Source: Pseudomonas graminis
GTDB lineage: Bacteria > Pseudomonadota > Gammaproteobacteria > Pseudomonadales > Pseudomonadaceae
Reading direction: 5' to 3'
Length of the DNA: 64,000 nucleotides
Assembly: GCF_900111735.1 (NCBI RefSeq)
Contig: NZ_FOHW01000008.1
Coordinates: 23,413 to 87,412, forward strand
Shown: in pieces, positions 42,319-51,911 of the stretch
Layout: each line of letters opens with the position of its first letter
Position numbering within the stretch: position 1 is the stretch's first letter
Made by a program: the position numbers and the translations under genes
The notes under the pieces: model-generated
Told to the model about the DNA's origin: nothing
The model's input: the letters and a program-made list of their open reading frames with translations, nothing else
Databases searched by the model: none

Positions 42319-42951
42319 TTACATCGGCGGTGTCACGCCATTTTCCCCGGCAGAAATCGACAGCGCGGTCAGTGTGTTGTCCGAGCCCTTCTGCGCTTGC
42401 AGCACCACCTTCACGCCGGGCTTGAGCAAGCTGCGATCGCCTGGCACCAGGTTGACGATCGGCACGTCATCAGGAATGACGATCTTCTTCTGCCCGCCCT
42501 TGTAATTCACGGTGATGGTGCGGCCATTGCTGGCAACGAGATCGCCGACCGATCCGTTGGTCATCGTGCTGTCCGGCGTCAGGTCAAAGGCGCGATGGCC
42601 ATCCCCTGTGCCCGCCATTGCCGGCGGGAACACATGCACCTCCAGCGCCTTCAACGAACCGTCCGGCAGCGGCACCGCTGCGGAGCCGATGTAGCTGCCC
42701 GGTTTGATTTCCGACACCTGCGCCAGGGTGACGCCGCGAATCTGGGTGTCAGGGGTCAGCACAACCTTCAGGTCCTCTCCGCGGTTGCTGTGAATGTTCA
42801 GCGCATCGCCTTCGACGGCAGTAATGGCACCGCGAACGCGGGTGGGTTTGCCGTCTTCGGCGTGGGCTGGCAGCGCTGCCGACAGCAGCGCGCTGAGCAA
42901 TCCGGAGATGAGAAGGGAGCGGCGGAGGGTTTGGGTTCTGGACGTCTTCAT
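42319..42951 (-). CDS. Exported DUF5666-like protein
   Basis: 210 residues from ATG 42951. The signal peptide ends near AHAED at residue 32. The mature part has two similar small beta-barrel units: VRGAITAVEGDALNIHSNRGEDLKVVLTPDT near 40 and VGDLVASNGRTITVNYKGGQKKIVIPDD near 130. These look like the OB-like DUF5666 repeat. Role unknown; no ribosome site stands out. Convergent with the small lipoprotein gene. Confidence 0.75.
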   Translation of the reverse strand: MKTSRTQTLRRSLLISGLLSALLSAALPAHAEDGKPTRVRGAITAVEGDALNIHSNRGEDLKVVLTPDTQIRGVTLAQVSEIKPGSYIGSAAVPLPDGSLKALEVHVFPPAMAGTGDGHRAFDLTPDSTMTNGSVGDLVASNGRTITVNYKGGQKKIVIPDDVPIVNLVPGDRSLLKPGVKVVLQAQKGSDNTLTALSISAGENGVTPPM

Positions 42952-43127
42952 TGGCAGCGCGAATCCTGTGATGGGATGAGCACCGATCATAGCGGCAGTG
43001 TTCGAGCAGGTGCATGACATTGCCGTCAGCGAGCGCGGTTAGATGCTGTCGGCGTGCACCTGCGCGAGCAGATTCTCGGTCGGCCGGGGTAGGGGGGGTG
43101 GAGGGCAGAGCGGGTAAGCAGGGGGAA

Positions 43128-43171
43128 GCCGGGCTGCGAGCACGTCGTTGAACGACGTCGCGCAGCCCGGC
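43128..43171. other. Long stem-loop downstream of dacB
   Basis: GCCGGGCTGCG (43128-43138) pairs with CGCAGCCCGGC (43161-43171), and inside them ACGTCGTT pairs with AACGACGT around a single G. No T-run follows on either strand, so it may be a factor-dependent terminator, an mRNA-stabilising structure or a protein-binding palindrome. Confidence 0.6.
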
Positions 43172-43179
43172 GAAGGAGC

Positions 43180-44646
43180 TTACTGCTGAAGCGAAATGGA
43201 CGTGCTCGCCAGCTTCGGCTGGTTGTACAGGCTGACCAGTACTTCATCCAGCACCGAAGACGCACCCCACGGACGCGGGTCGTTGAGGATCGCGACCACT
43301 ACCCAGGTGTTGCCGTTGCTGTCGCGGCTGAATCCGGAGATCGCCCGAACGGTGTTCAATGTGCCGGTCTTGATGTGCGCTTCACCGCGCAGGGCTGTAC
43401 GTTTCAGGCGTTTGCGCATGGTGCCGTCCATCCCTGCCAGCGGCAGCGAACTCATGAATTCGGCTTGAAACGGACTGTTCCACGCGGCCTGGAGCATCTG
43501 TGCCATTTCGCGAGCACTGACGCGTTCGGCGCGGGACAGGCCTGAACCGTTCTCCATTACCAGATGCGTCGCGATGATGCCTTTCTTGGCCAGCCATTGG
43601 CGCACGACACGCTGTGCGGCCTTCGCGTCGTCACCGTCGGCTTCGTTACGGAATTCAGCACCCAGACTCAGGAACAGTTGCTGGGCCATGGTGTTGTTAC
43701 TGAATTTATTGATGTCGCGGATGATTTCCGCCAGGTCCGGCGAAAAGGCCTTGGCCAGCAGTTTGGCGCTGCCCGGCGTCACGTCCAGACGGTCTTTGCC
43801 GAGAATGGTCCCGCCCAGTTCCTGCCAGATGGCGCGCACGGCACCGGCGGTGTAGGTCGGGTGGTCGAGCAGCGACAGATACGTCTGGGAATTACAGCCG
43901 TCGCCCAACTGACCGGACACCGTAACGGTGATGCCGCCATCGGCTGCCGGCACCGGGTTGTACAGCACGTCGCCGGTGCACTTGCTTGACGACAGGGCCT
44001 TGACCTGATTGTTGATGTGGATGGCAGCGATGGGCGGCTCCACTGAAACCAGAATCCGCCCGCCGTCGTTGCGAGTGACGAAACGCAGGGCCTTGAGGTT
44101 GACCATCAAAGAGTCGGGACGCACCAGAAACGGCTTGTTCTTGTCGTTGCCGTCGTCATCGAACACCGGCAGTTGCGGCTGCACGAAATGGCTGCGATCG
44201 AGCACCAGATCACCGGTCACCTGCTGCACGCCGTTGGCCCGCAGATCGCGCATCAGCAGCCACAGGCGTTCCATGTTCAGCTTCGGATCGCCGCCGCCCT
44301 TGAGGTACAGGTTGCCGCGCAGAACGCCATTGCTGAGGGTGCCGTCGGTGTAGAACTCGGTTTTCCACTGGTGGGTCGGGCCGAGCATTTCCAGGGCAGC
44401 GTAGGTGGTCACCAGCTTCATGGTCGAGGCTGGATTGACCGACACATCGGCGTTGAAAACAGTCGGGGTGCCGGGCCCGCTGACCGGCAGCATCACCAGC
44501 GACAGCGCATCGTTTTGCAGCTTGCTGGCTTTGAGTGCTTCCTGAACCTTGGGGGGCAGGGCGGTATTGATGGGAGCGGCGGCGATGGCGAACGAGACAG
44601 GCAAAAGCAGGGTGGCGATAAACAGCGGACGCAAAGACTTGATCAT
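43180..44646 (-). CDS. dacB: D-alanyl-D-alanine carboxypeptidase/endopeptidase (PBP4)
   Basis: 488 residues, peptidase family S13. Signal peptide about 1-23. The catalytic motifs are SxxK as ASTMK near residue 75, SxN as SNNTMAQQ near 315 and KTG as HIKTGTLN near 425. The large insertion typical of PBP4 lies between the first two. It trims and cleaves peptidoglycan peptides in the periplasm. Monocistronic; a long stem-loop lies just after the stop. Confidence 0.95.
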   Translation of the reverse strand: MIKSLRPLFIATLLLPVSFAIAAAPINTALPPKVQEALKASKLQNDALSLVMLPVSGPGTPTVFNADVSVNPASTMKLVTTYAALEMLGPTHQWKTEFYTDGTLSNGVLRGNLYLKGGGDPKLNMERLWLLMRDLRANGVQQVTGDLVLDRSHFVQPQLPVFDDDGNDKNKPFLVRPDSLMVNLKALRFVTRNDGGRILVSVEPPIAAIHINNQVKALSSSKCTGDVLYNPVPAADGGITVTVSGQLGDGCNSQTYLSLLDHPTYTAGAVRAIWQELGGTILGKDRLDVTPGSAKLLAKAFSPDLAEIIRDINKFSNNTMAQQLFLSLGAEFRNEADGDDAKAAQRVVRQWLAKKGIIATHLVMENGSGLSRAERVSAREMAQMLQAAWNSPFQAEFMSSLPLAGMDGTMRKRLKRTALRGEAHIKTGTLNTVRAISGFSRDSNGNTWVVVAILNDPRPWGASSVLDEVLVSLYNQPKLASTSISLQQ

Positions 44647-45024
44647 TCAATAAACCCTACTGCAGCAAACAACGGAGATGAAGAGGGGGTAAATTCCCTC
44701 GCACTGTGAACGAACCGCCAGAAAATGCCCGATGGCAGGGCGTGACACTGGCGTTTCGGTAAAGCGGCATTATGCCCCAAGCTTTCGTGACTTGCGCCGG
44801 GGTACTGCCGTCAAACGGCGCTATTTTTTGCGCTTGTCCATTCAAAGTCACGTTAAACCGTGAATTTCTCTGCAGTGCCGGGACTGGGGCTGACGCTCGG
44901 GCGTGTGATGGGAGATATCCGTTTGCGGTCTTCTGGCAAGCGAAAACAGGAATTCGAGGCACAAAAAAGCCATCCCGAGGGATGGCTTTTTCGTTATCAA
45001 CTGACGGGAAGGCCCGCCAGATGA
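44647..45024. other. Intergenic region between dacB and yggL
   Basis: 378 bp. It contains the dacB upstream region and the yggL terminator at 44963-44991. The open frames have no features of real genes. Confidence 0.5.
44963..44991 (-). terminator. Terminator of yggL
   Basis: Stem AAAAAGCCATCCC / GGGATGGCTTTTT; T-runs on both strands, so it may also act toward plus-strand transcripts. Confidence 0.8.
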
Positions 45025-45369
45025 TCAGACAGCCGCGTTGATCGGCTTTTCCGGATACCAGGCGTCCTGCAGAGGGCTGACTTCAACTTCAGTCAGCTCG
45101 CTGCGGCCTTTGAGCCATGCTTCGACGGCAGCGCGCTGTTCTTCGCTGACCGAACCACGGTTTGCCAGGCAGACCAGGCCGAAGTCGTCGCCGCCGACGT
45201 AGTCCAGACCGTTAGCGTCCATGGCCTCGATCAGAAAAGCGTCGAGGAAAGCATCAATGGCCTCGTCATCCAGGTCCTCTTTGAAGCCCAGCTTCAGTTC
45301 GAAGCCCAATTCCTGGAACTCGTCGACACAGAGTTTTTTGCGCAGACGACGGGAGCGGTTAGTGGCCAT
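45025..45369 (-). CDS. yggL: YggL family 50S ribosome-binding protein
   Basis: 114 residues of the DUF469 family. The basic N-terminus MATNRSRRLRKKLCVDEFQELGF is followed by an acidic block (EDLDDEAIDAFLDAFLIEAM) and LDYVGGDDFGLVCL. YggL has been reported to bind the 50S subunit. GAGGAA upstream supports the ATG at 45369. Monocistronic with a strong terminator. Confidence 0.9.
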   Translation of the reverse strand: MATNRSRRLRKKLCVDEFQELGFELKLGFKEDLDDEAIDAFLDAFLIEAMDANGLDYVGGDDFGLVCLANRGSVSEEQRAAVEAWLKGRSELTEVEVSPLQDAWYPEKPINAAV

Positions 45370-45521
45370 GAAGCGTTCCTCTTAAGTAATTTCGGGGCGC
45401 AGTCTATCAGTTTCGTTGGCTACTTGGGATAAAGGGGGCGAATCGCCTGCTTTAACTCGCAGTGTTGCCCCCACCAACAGCGCGGCGAAAAGGAAGTCGC
45501 GAAGTCGAAATGCCCGATTCC

Positions 45522-46706
45522 TCAGCGCTTACGCATCATCAACAGCGCAACCACAATCGCCAGGGCAGCGATCGCGGTAGCGATCCAGCCGAGCGACCCC
45601 AGTCCGAAGTGGCCGATGCCCAAGCCGCCAAAAATCGCACCCAGACCAATGCCAGCGTTAGCCGCCGAGATATTCATGGTCGCCGCCAACGCCTGGGCCT
45701 TGGCACCGGCCTGCATCACACGCACCTGACAGACCGGGAACAGTGCGGTGTACGCAACGCCCCACAGCACCAGCGCGGCGATCAGCCAGATGTGGTCGGT
45801 GGCCAATGGAATGGCGGCGGCCATGCCGATACTCAGAATCACCAGGAACAGTACCATCGCGCCCAGCGGGCTGCGATCGACCAACTTTCCGCCCCATTGG
45901 TTGCCGATCATGCCGACCGCGCCGAAGCCCATCAGCCACCAGCCGACCTGGTCGGTCGGAACGCCCGCCAGAGTCTGGAGGATATCGGCCAGGTAGGTGT
46001 AGGCCGTGAACATCGCGGTGAACGCGAGCACCGACAGCAATACGTGGGCGAGGAATCGTGGCTGCTTGAGGATGTCGGTCTGCTTCTCGCCGTGTTTGGC
46101 AGGCGAGGAGGGCAAAGTCGGCATACACAATTGCATCAGGATGGCGATGACCAGCGAGATGACGGCCAGCACCCAGAAGCTGCCGCGCCAGCCGAGGGTA
46201 TCGGCGGCGACGGTGCCCAGCGGCACGCCGAATACCAGGGCGGCGGAAATGCCCAGGTAAACCCGCGACACGGCCTGACCCGATTTGCCGGGCGCTGCCA
46301 GTTGCCCGGCGGTTTCGCTGGCGGTGCCCCAGAACACGGGCAGGCCCAGCGCCGGAATGAAGCGCGCGAGGGCCATGACCCAGATGTTGGTGGACAGCGC
46401 CGCCAGCACGTTGGAGGCGGCAAACACCAGCAGGATGATGGTGAACAGCTTTTTGCGTTCCACGCCGGCGAGTTTTGCCGTCAGGAAAGGCCCGAACAGC
46501 ATCACGGTAAAGGCGAACAGCGTCACCACCTGGCCAGCCACGGCGATGGATACACCCAGGTCCTTGGCCATGGCCGGAAGCAGTCCGACGATCAGGAATT
46601 CAGTGGTGACGATGATGAATGCAGCGATCGCCATGATCAGGATCTGTATCCCTGATCGAGAGGTGGCATCCGGCGCGGACGCCGTTGCGGAATGTGAGGG
46701 TTGCAT
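45522..46706 (-). CDS. MFS transporter, DHA1-type efflux family
   Basis: 394 residues, 12 helices. TTEFLIVGLLPAMAKDL near residue 34 and the loop LAGVERKKLF near 80 place it with YdhP/arabinose-efflux-like drug or sugar exporters. Paralogous to the pump at 33801-34958. It is divergent from a LysR gene with 94 bp between starts, an arrangement in which the LysR protein usually controls the pump. Substrate unknown. Confidence 0.88.
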   Translation of the reverse strand: MQPSHSATASAPDATSRSGIQILIMAIAAFIIVTTEFLIVGLLPAMAKDLGVSIAVAGQVVTLFAFTVMLFGPFLTAKLAGVERKKLFTIILLVFAASNVLAALSTNIWVMALARFIPALGLPVFWGTASETAGQLAAPGKSGQAVSRVYLGISAALVFGVPLGTVAADTLGWRGSFWVLAVISLVIAILMQLCMPTLPSSPAKHGEKQTDILKQPRFLAHVLLSVLAFTAMFTAYTYLADILQTLAGVPTDQVGWWLMGFGAVGMIGNQWGGKLVDRSPLGAMVLFLVILSIGMAAAIPLATDHIWLIAALVLWGVAYTALFPVCQVRVMQAGAKAQALAATMNISAANAGIGLGAIFGGLGIGHFGLGSLGWIATAIAALAIVVALLMMRKR

Positions 46707-46800
46707 GCAAGAAGCTCCAAAGGTCGATGCGATAGCCTATTGGAGATCTGTGTTCTCATCCGCGACATAAATGACTTACTATCGCGAACTAATTTCAGTA

Positions 46801-47757
46801 ATGGTGTTCCCCCCCGTGTTCTCATCCGAGCGTCTCAAAGGCATTGACGTATTCGTGGCAGTGGCCGATTTCGGCAGCTTCGCCAATGCGGCATTGAAGC
46901 TGAACCTCACAGCTTCGGCGGTCAGTAAAAGCATCGCCCGCCTGGAGCAGCGTTTGGGCCAGCGCCTGTTCAACCGCACAACTCGCCGGTTGTCCCTTAC
47001 CGAAGCCGGTGTGAAGTTCTACGCCACCTGCAGCGGCGTGCTGGCTGATCTCGAAGAAGCCGAGCTGGCGCTTGCGTCAGAGCGCCATGAACCCCATGGC
47101 CGAGTGCGGATTGATCTGCCCGCGTCCTATGGGCGTCTTCATGTGTTGCCGCTGATTCTCAATTTCGTCAGGGAATACCCGCTGCTGCAGCCGCATATTT
47201 CGTTCTCCGACCGGTTTATCGATCCGGTGCATGAAGGCATCGATATCGTGGTCAGGATCGGTGGTCGCGACGCGTGGGCGGCGGGGCTGGGGCATCGTTT
47301 CATCGGCGCTCAGCGCCTGGTGTTCTGTGCCGCGCCAAGTTATATCGCCGAGCACGGTCGGCCGGAGACGGACGCGGATCTTGAACATCATCATTGCATC
47401 GCTTACGGCCAGTCCGACGGGCAGGTCGGGCCCTGGTATTTTCGCGGGCGTGTGCCGGGTGATCAGGAGCGGCGGGTCATTCATCCGCGCATTGCCGTCG
47501 GCGACGGCGAGGGCGAAGTATCGGCCACGCTGGCCGGGCATGGCATCGCCCAGTTGCCGACCTGGCTGGTGCAAACCCACCTCAACGAAGGTCGGCTGGT
47601 GGAAGTGCTGCCGGAGCTTGCGACCGATGGACTGCCGATGAATCTGGTCTGGCTGAAAACCCGAGAGGCGCTGCCGAAGGTGAGTATTCTGCTCAAGTAC
47701 CTGAGCGAGCATCTGGCGCCATACGGCAGCGTCGATTCTGCTGCCGGGCCGGCCTGA
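46801..47757 (+). CDS. LysR-type transcriptional regulator
   Basis: 318 residues from ATG 46801; GTG at 46816 is also possible. Winged helix near residues 10-70 (FVAVADFGSFANAALKLNLTASAVSKSIARLEQRLG), then an effector-binding domain of the AaeR/DsdC-like subgroup (RVRIDLPASYGRLHVLPLI; GIDIVVRIG). Likely regulator of the divergent MFS gene. The inducer is unknown. Confidence 0.88.
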   Translation: MVFPPVFSSERLKGIDVFVAVADFGSFANAALKLNLTASAVSKSIARLEQRLGQRLFNRTTRRLSLTEAGVKFYATCSGVLADLEEAELALASERHEPHGRVRIDLPASYGRLHVLPLILNFVREYPLLQPHISFSDRFIDPVHEGIDIVVRIGGRDAWAAGLGHRFIGAQRLVFCAAPSYIAEHGRPETDADLEHHHCIAYGQSDGQVGPWYFRGRVPGDQERRVIHPRIAVGDGEGEVSATLAGHGIAQLPTWLVQTHLNEGRLVEVLPELATDGLPMNLVWLKTREALPKVSILLKYLSEHLAPYGSVDSAAGPA

Positions 47758-47779
47758 TCGGGAGGCCCACAGCGGCAGG

Positions 47780-48247
47780 CTATAAATCCTTGCCCATGGT
47801 CATTTCACTGACAGCCATCCCCGACGTTTCGTAGAGCTTTCGCGCCTCATGGTTGTCAGCAAACACGTTCAGCTCCAGACGCCGAATGCCGCGATCGAGG
47901 GCCCACGCTTCGACGGCATTCAGTGCCTGCCTGCCCAGGCCCTGACGTCTGAAGGGCTGATGAATCTCCAGGTCGTAGACGAACAGCTTGGCCGGCAACG
48001 GCGGGTCCTCCACGACGCCTAGCCACAGGCTGCCCACTTCAACGTCTTTGTCTGTACATAAGCAGTAGAACCAATGCCCCTCGGTTTCCAGGCCGTCCTC
48101 CAACAGTTCATCGAAGTCAGCGCTGGCGCTTTTCAAGGCCAGCGGTTCAGGCAGTCCGTAGGTGCGAGCAATGTCCCGGGCATACCCTGCCACCGAACGG
48201 GCAGCAAAGGCCTGAAAATCAGCAGCGCCCATGGCAATCAGCTTCAT
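47780..48247 (-). CDS. GNAT family N-acetyltransferase
   Basis: 155 residues. A GNAT domain with acetyl-CoA loop FRRQGLGRQALNAVE near residue 108 and the strand-helix RLELNVFADNHEARKLYETSGM near 130. It overlaps the end of the hybrid kinase gene by 4 bp (GTGA/ATGA-type coupling), so it may be the last cistron of that operon. Substrate unknown. Confidence 0.88.
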   Translation of the reverse strand: MKLIAMGAADFQAFAARSVAGYARDIARTYGLPEPLALKSASADFDELLEDGLETEGHWFYCLCTDKDVEVGSLWLGVVEDPPLPAKLFVYDLEIHQPFRRQGLGRQALNAVEAWALDRGIRRLELNVFADNHEARKLYETSGMAVSEMTMGKDL

Positions 48248-51200
48248 GGCAGCGGCCCTGCCTGTGACGCGGGCGTTTTCCCGCGATGAGTCACCAACGC
48301 CCGCTCCAGTGCTTCCATCGCCACATCCAGTGCCGCCTGCCGCTCGCTGACAATGGCCTCCCGCGCTTCGGCCTCGCAGGCCGCCTCCAGCGCTTCGCAG
48401 CCTTGGATGACCGCGCTCGCAGCAATGATGTTCGCGGCGCCGCGCACCTTGTGGCCGATGTCTTTCAGCTGTTCCGGGAGCCGGGTCGCGTTGAGCTCGG
48501 CGCGGTCGTGACGAATGCTGGCGATGAGCTGATCGAGCAGGCGCTCGTTCATGTCGGCCCTGCCACCGGTCAGCGCTTCGATGGTTTGCGGGTCGAACAC
48601 GACCTGCGGCGGCTGAACGTGCACGGCGGGGAGCACCGGCAGCGGCAGGACCTTGCTCAAGCGGTCGTTCAGCGCCGTCAGGCTGATGGGTTTGAACAGG
48701 CAGTCGTCCATGCCGGCATCACGGCAGCGTTGCTTTTCCTCAGGCTGTGCATTGGCGGTGTAGCCCAGAACGGTGCAGCGCGGACGTGACTCGCTTTGCT
48801 CCAGATGACGGATGGCCCGCGTAAGGTCATATCCGTTCATCACCGGCATGTTGCAGTCGGCGATCACGAGATCGAAACCCTCGGCACGCCAGCGCTCCAG
48901 GGCTTCTGCGCCCTGCATCGCCATGTCGCAGCGATGCCCGAGAAAACACAGTTGCTCGAACAGCAGCAGGCGGTTCGCCGGGTGGTCATCGACGATCAGG
49001 ATGTGCAGCTGACCTGCGGCGTGGGGGGCCGCTTCACGGGCGATGTGTTTCGCATCCAGCGGCTCAAGGGTGGTGAACTCGAAGGTCATCTCGATCCGCG
49101 TACCATCCCCGGGACGGCTGCTCAACGTCAGGTTTCCGCCCATCATTTCGCACAGGCTGCGACAGATCACCAGACCAAGGCCCGCGCCGGTTCGCGCCAG
49201 TTGCCCTGACTGGTCCACCTGGGCGAAGGGCGCAAACAGCCGCTGCTGGTCCTGTTCGGTGATGCCGATGCCACTGTCGTGAATCACCACTTGCACGCGC
49301 ATCTGCTGGGGGCTGCGGCCGGCTTCGGTCTGCAGGCTGATCTTCACCTGGCCCATTTCGGTGAATTTGATGGCGTTGCTGATGAGATTGGAAAGGATCT
49401 GCTTGAAGCGCAGCGGGTCGATCAGCACGTCCGTGTTGGTCCGCGGGTCCAGATCCAGCGCCAGGGTGAGACTTTTTTGCCGGGCCAGGCCGTCGAACAC
49501 CCGCACCACGGACTCGACCAGCTGCCGCAGATTGGCGCGCTCGGGGCTCAGGCTCAGACGGCCCGACTCGATGCGCGCGATGTCGAGGATATCGCCGATC
49601 AGCTCCAGCAAATCCTTCGCCGAACTGTAGGCCACTTCGATGGCCGGACGGTCCAGATGTCCATGGTCGGCACGTTTCAGAGCCAGCTCGAGCATGCCGA
49701 TCACTGCGTTCATCGGCGTCCGTATCTCGTGGCTCATGGTTGCCAGAAAGGTACTTTTTGCGCGATTGGCATCGTCTGCCAGCTCCTTCGCCGTCTGCAG
49801 CTGCTCGATCAACTGCCGCCGTTCGCTGATGTCGATCCAGCCGCCGATGATGCCCTGCACTTTGCCGAGGGAGTCGCGGAACGGCAGGATCCAGTGGTAA
49901 ATCGTCAGCTCGCGGCCGCCGATGTGCAGCGAGCGGTCGAGAATCAGCGGCTCGTCCTCGGCCATGACACGCTTGTAGTCCTCGACGTAGCCAAGAGCCT
50001 CTTCGGTATTACTTAAAATGCCGTCAAGAATACTTTTGCCGATCACGTCCTCGCGCCGCGCGACGAAGGCGGCGAGGTAGCTTTCGTTGCACATTTTCAG
50101 CAGGCCGTCGCGGTCGCGGACATAGATGGGATGAGGGGTGCCGTTGACCAGCGCGCTCATGAATTCGAACTGGTCGTTGAGCGCCCGCTCGGCTCGTTCG
50201 CGCTGTTTGATCTGCCGGCGCATCCAGGCATTCCAGGCCAGTGAGCCCAGCAGCAGCAGGCTTGCACCGCCGATGATCTGATAGATCAACAGCTCATAAT
50301 CGTGCCACGCGCCGCTGGTCGGCGGCGTATAAGTGCGCCAGCGATTGTTGATCGCGGCGAGGTCTTCCGGGGCAATGCTCGACAGCGCCTTGTCCAGAAT
50401 CGAGGTCAGCTCGGTGGCGTTGCGGGACGTGGCCATGGCAATGCGCGCCGGCTCCTGCCCGACGGTCACGCGCATCTGCAAGGTGTCGTTCAACGCCCGC
50501 GAGGACAGGAAATAACTGGCGCTGAACAGCGAAGTGATGGCGCCCTCCGCCCGGCCGTGGGCGAGCATGTCCAACGCTTGCGCCGGGTTGTCGACCTCAA
50601 CCGGATAGATGCCCGGGTGCTGGTCGCTCAGGAAGGGCAGGATCGGGCTGCTGAGGGCCAGCGCCACCCGCTTGCCGTCCAGTTGATCGAGATTGGAGGG
50701 CGCCGAGGTTTCCTTGCGCGTGACCAGCACGAACACGTTATCCATGTAGGGCCGGCTGAAATTGAAGCGGTTCTGGCGCTCTTCGCTGGGAATCATCGCG
50801 CCGATCAGGTCGGCCTGGCCCTGGCTTAGCTGGTTGGTCATGTCGTTCATGCTGGCGGCATGGCTGACCTTGAAGGTGAGCCCGGTGCGCAGGCGGATGA
50901 GTTCGAGCAAGTCGGCGGTGACGCCGCTGAAATTGCCGGCGGCATCGAAGAACGTGAGCGGCGCATAGGCCTCGTTGAACACTACGCGAACGGTCGGGTG
51001 CTGGGCGATCCAGCGTTCTTCTCGCAGATTGAGTTGCAGCTTCTGATCGGTGAGCATCAGGTCGCTGCCGGCGCCCCAGCGCTTGGAAATGGCAATGCGC
51101 TCTTCCACCGGAATACCCTTGAGCACCCGGTTGACGATGTCCAGCATCATCGGGTTGGACGCCTCCACGGCGAAGCTGAAACCGTTCGCTTCGTGCTTGC

Positions 51201-51903
51201 CGAAATTGGCCATCTGCACGTTGTTCAGATAGCCCTTGTTGATCACGTAGTGGGTGGAAATCGTATCGCCCAGGAACACGTCGGCCTGATTGAAGGCCAC
51301 GGCGTTGATCGCACTCTGGAAGGACGGGAAGGTCTGCAAGCGCGCCTTGGGATAAAGGGCGGCGATTACGTCGGGCGGCAGGTAGTGATAAGCCATGCTC
51401 AGGCGCAAACCGTTGAGGTCGCCTTTCAAGGGGCGGGCCTCCCCGGCGCGGGTCACCAGGACGGGCTGATCCACGGCGTAGGGCGTGGACAGCACGATCC
51501 CGGGCGACGCCGCCTCATAACCGTTGGCGCTGCCCAGCAGGTCGATTTCGCCGTTGCTCAGCGCCTGAACCGCCTCGTCGCGGCTGGTGAAGCGCAGTAC
51601 CTTGACCGGCAGGTCGAGCACGCGTCCGAGAATGCCGATGTAATCGGCGGTGAAGCCTTCGTAGTCGTGCCCGGTCAGGGTCATGTCGAAAGGCGGATAG
51701 TCCGGCGCGGAGGTGCCGACCACCAGTTCGCGCTTGTTGCGCACCCATTGCCACTGGGCGCGCTCCAGCGTCACATCCATGTGCGCAGGGTTGGAACGGC
51801 TCAGCAAGGTGTAGCGTTCCGGCGCCTGGGGATCTGCCTGGGTATCGAAGCCAAGGCAGACCATCACGGCCGCTATCCAATAGTCCTTTAACCCCTTTGG
51901 CAT
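48244..51903 (-). CDS. Unorthodox hybrid sensor histidine kinase, BvgS/EvgS/RocS-like
   Basis: 1219 residues from ATG 51903; a GTG at 51915 would overlap the upstream stop as GTGA. Order: signal/anchor (about 1-25), two periplasmic Venus-flytrap (SBP_bac_3) domains (about 45-265 and 285-510), membrane helix near 530-550, PAS (about 575-690), HisKA with SHEIRTPMNA (His 725), HATPase, receiver (Asp in VIADCNMPVMNG) and a C-terminal HPt with HKVRGAANI. It is a four-step phosphorelay kinase responding to small periplasmic ligands. It follows the BvgA-like regulator gene. Confidence 0.93.
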   Translation of the reverse strand: MPKGLKDYWIAAVMVCLGFDTQADPQAPERYTLLSRSNPAHMDVTLERAQWQWVRNKRELVVGTSAPDYPPFDMTLTGHDYEGFTADYIGILGRVLDLPVKVLRFTSRDEAVQALSNGEIDLLGSANGYEAASPGIVLSTPYAVDQPVLVTRAGEARPLKGDLNGLRLSMAYHYLPPDVIAALYPKARLQTFPSFQSAINAVAFNQADVFLGDTISTHYVINKGYLNNVQMANFGKHEANGFSFAVEASNPMMLDIVNRVLKGIPVEERIAISKRWGAGSDLMLTDQKLQLNLREERWIAQHPTVRVVFNEAYAPLTFFDAAGNFSGVTADLLELIRLRTGLTFKVSHAASMNDMTNQLSQGQADLIGAMIPSEERQNRFNFSRPYMDNVFVLVTRKETSAPSNLDQLDGKRVALALSSPILPFLSDQHPGIYPVEVDNPAQALDMLAHGRAEGAITSLFSASYFLSSRALNDTLQMRVTVGQEPARIAMATSRNATELTSILDKALSSIAPEDLAAINNRWRTYTPPTSGAWHDYELLIYQIIGGASLLLLGSLAWNAWMRRQIKQRERAERALNDQFEFMSALVNGTPHPIYVRDRDGLLKMCNESYLAAFVARREDVIGKSILDGILSNTEEALGYVEDYKRVMAEDEPLILDRSLHIGGRELTIYHWILPFRDSLGKVQGIIGGWIDISERRQLIEQLQTAKELADDANRAKSTFLATMSHEIRTPMNAVIGMLELALKRADHGHLDRPAIEVAYSSAKDLLELIGDILDIARIESGRLSLSPERANLRQLVESVVRVFDGLARQKSLTLALDLDPRTNTDVLIDPLRFKQILSNLISNAIKFTEMGQVKISLQTEAGRSPQQMRVQVVIHDSGIGITEQDQQRLFAPFAQVDQSGQLARTGAGLGLVICRSLCEMMGGNLTLSSRPGDGTRIEMTFEFTTLEPLDAKHIAREAAPHAAGQLHILIVDDHPANRLLLFEQLCFLGHRCDMAMQGAEALERWRAEGFDLVIADCNMPVMNGYDLTRAIRHLEQSESRPRCTVLGYTANAQPEEKQRCRDAGMDDCLFKPISLTALNDRLSKVLPLPVLPAVHVQPPQVVFDPQTIEALTGGRADMNERLLDQLIASIRHDRAELNATRLPEQLKDIGHKVRGAANIIAASAVIQGCEALEAACEAEAREAIVSERQAALDVAMEALERALVTHRGKTPASQAGPLP

Positions 51904-51911
51904 CCTGTCTC

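Noticed and set aside
44657..44962. 101-codon minus-strand frame between dacB and yggL
   Set aside because: No ribosome site, no recognisable domain, and it ends inside the yggL terminator region.
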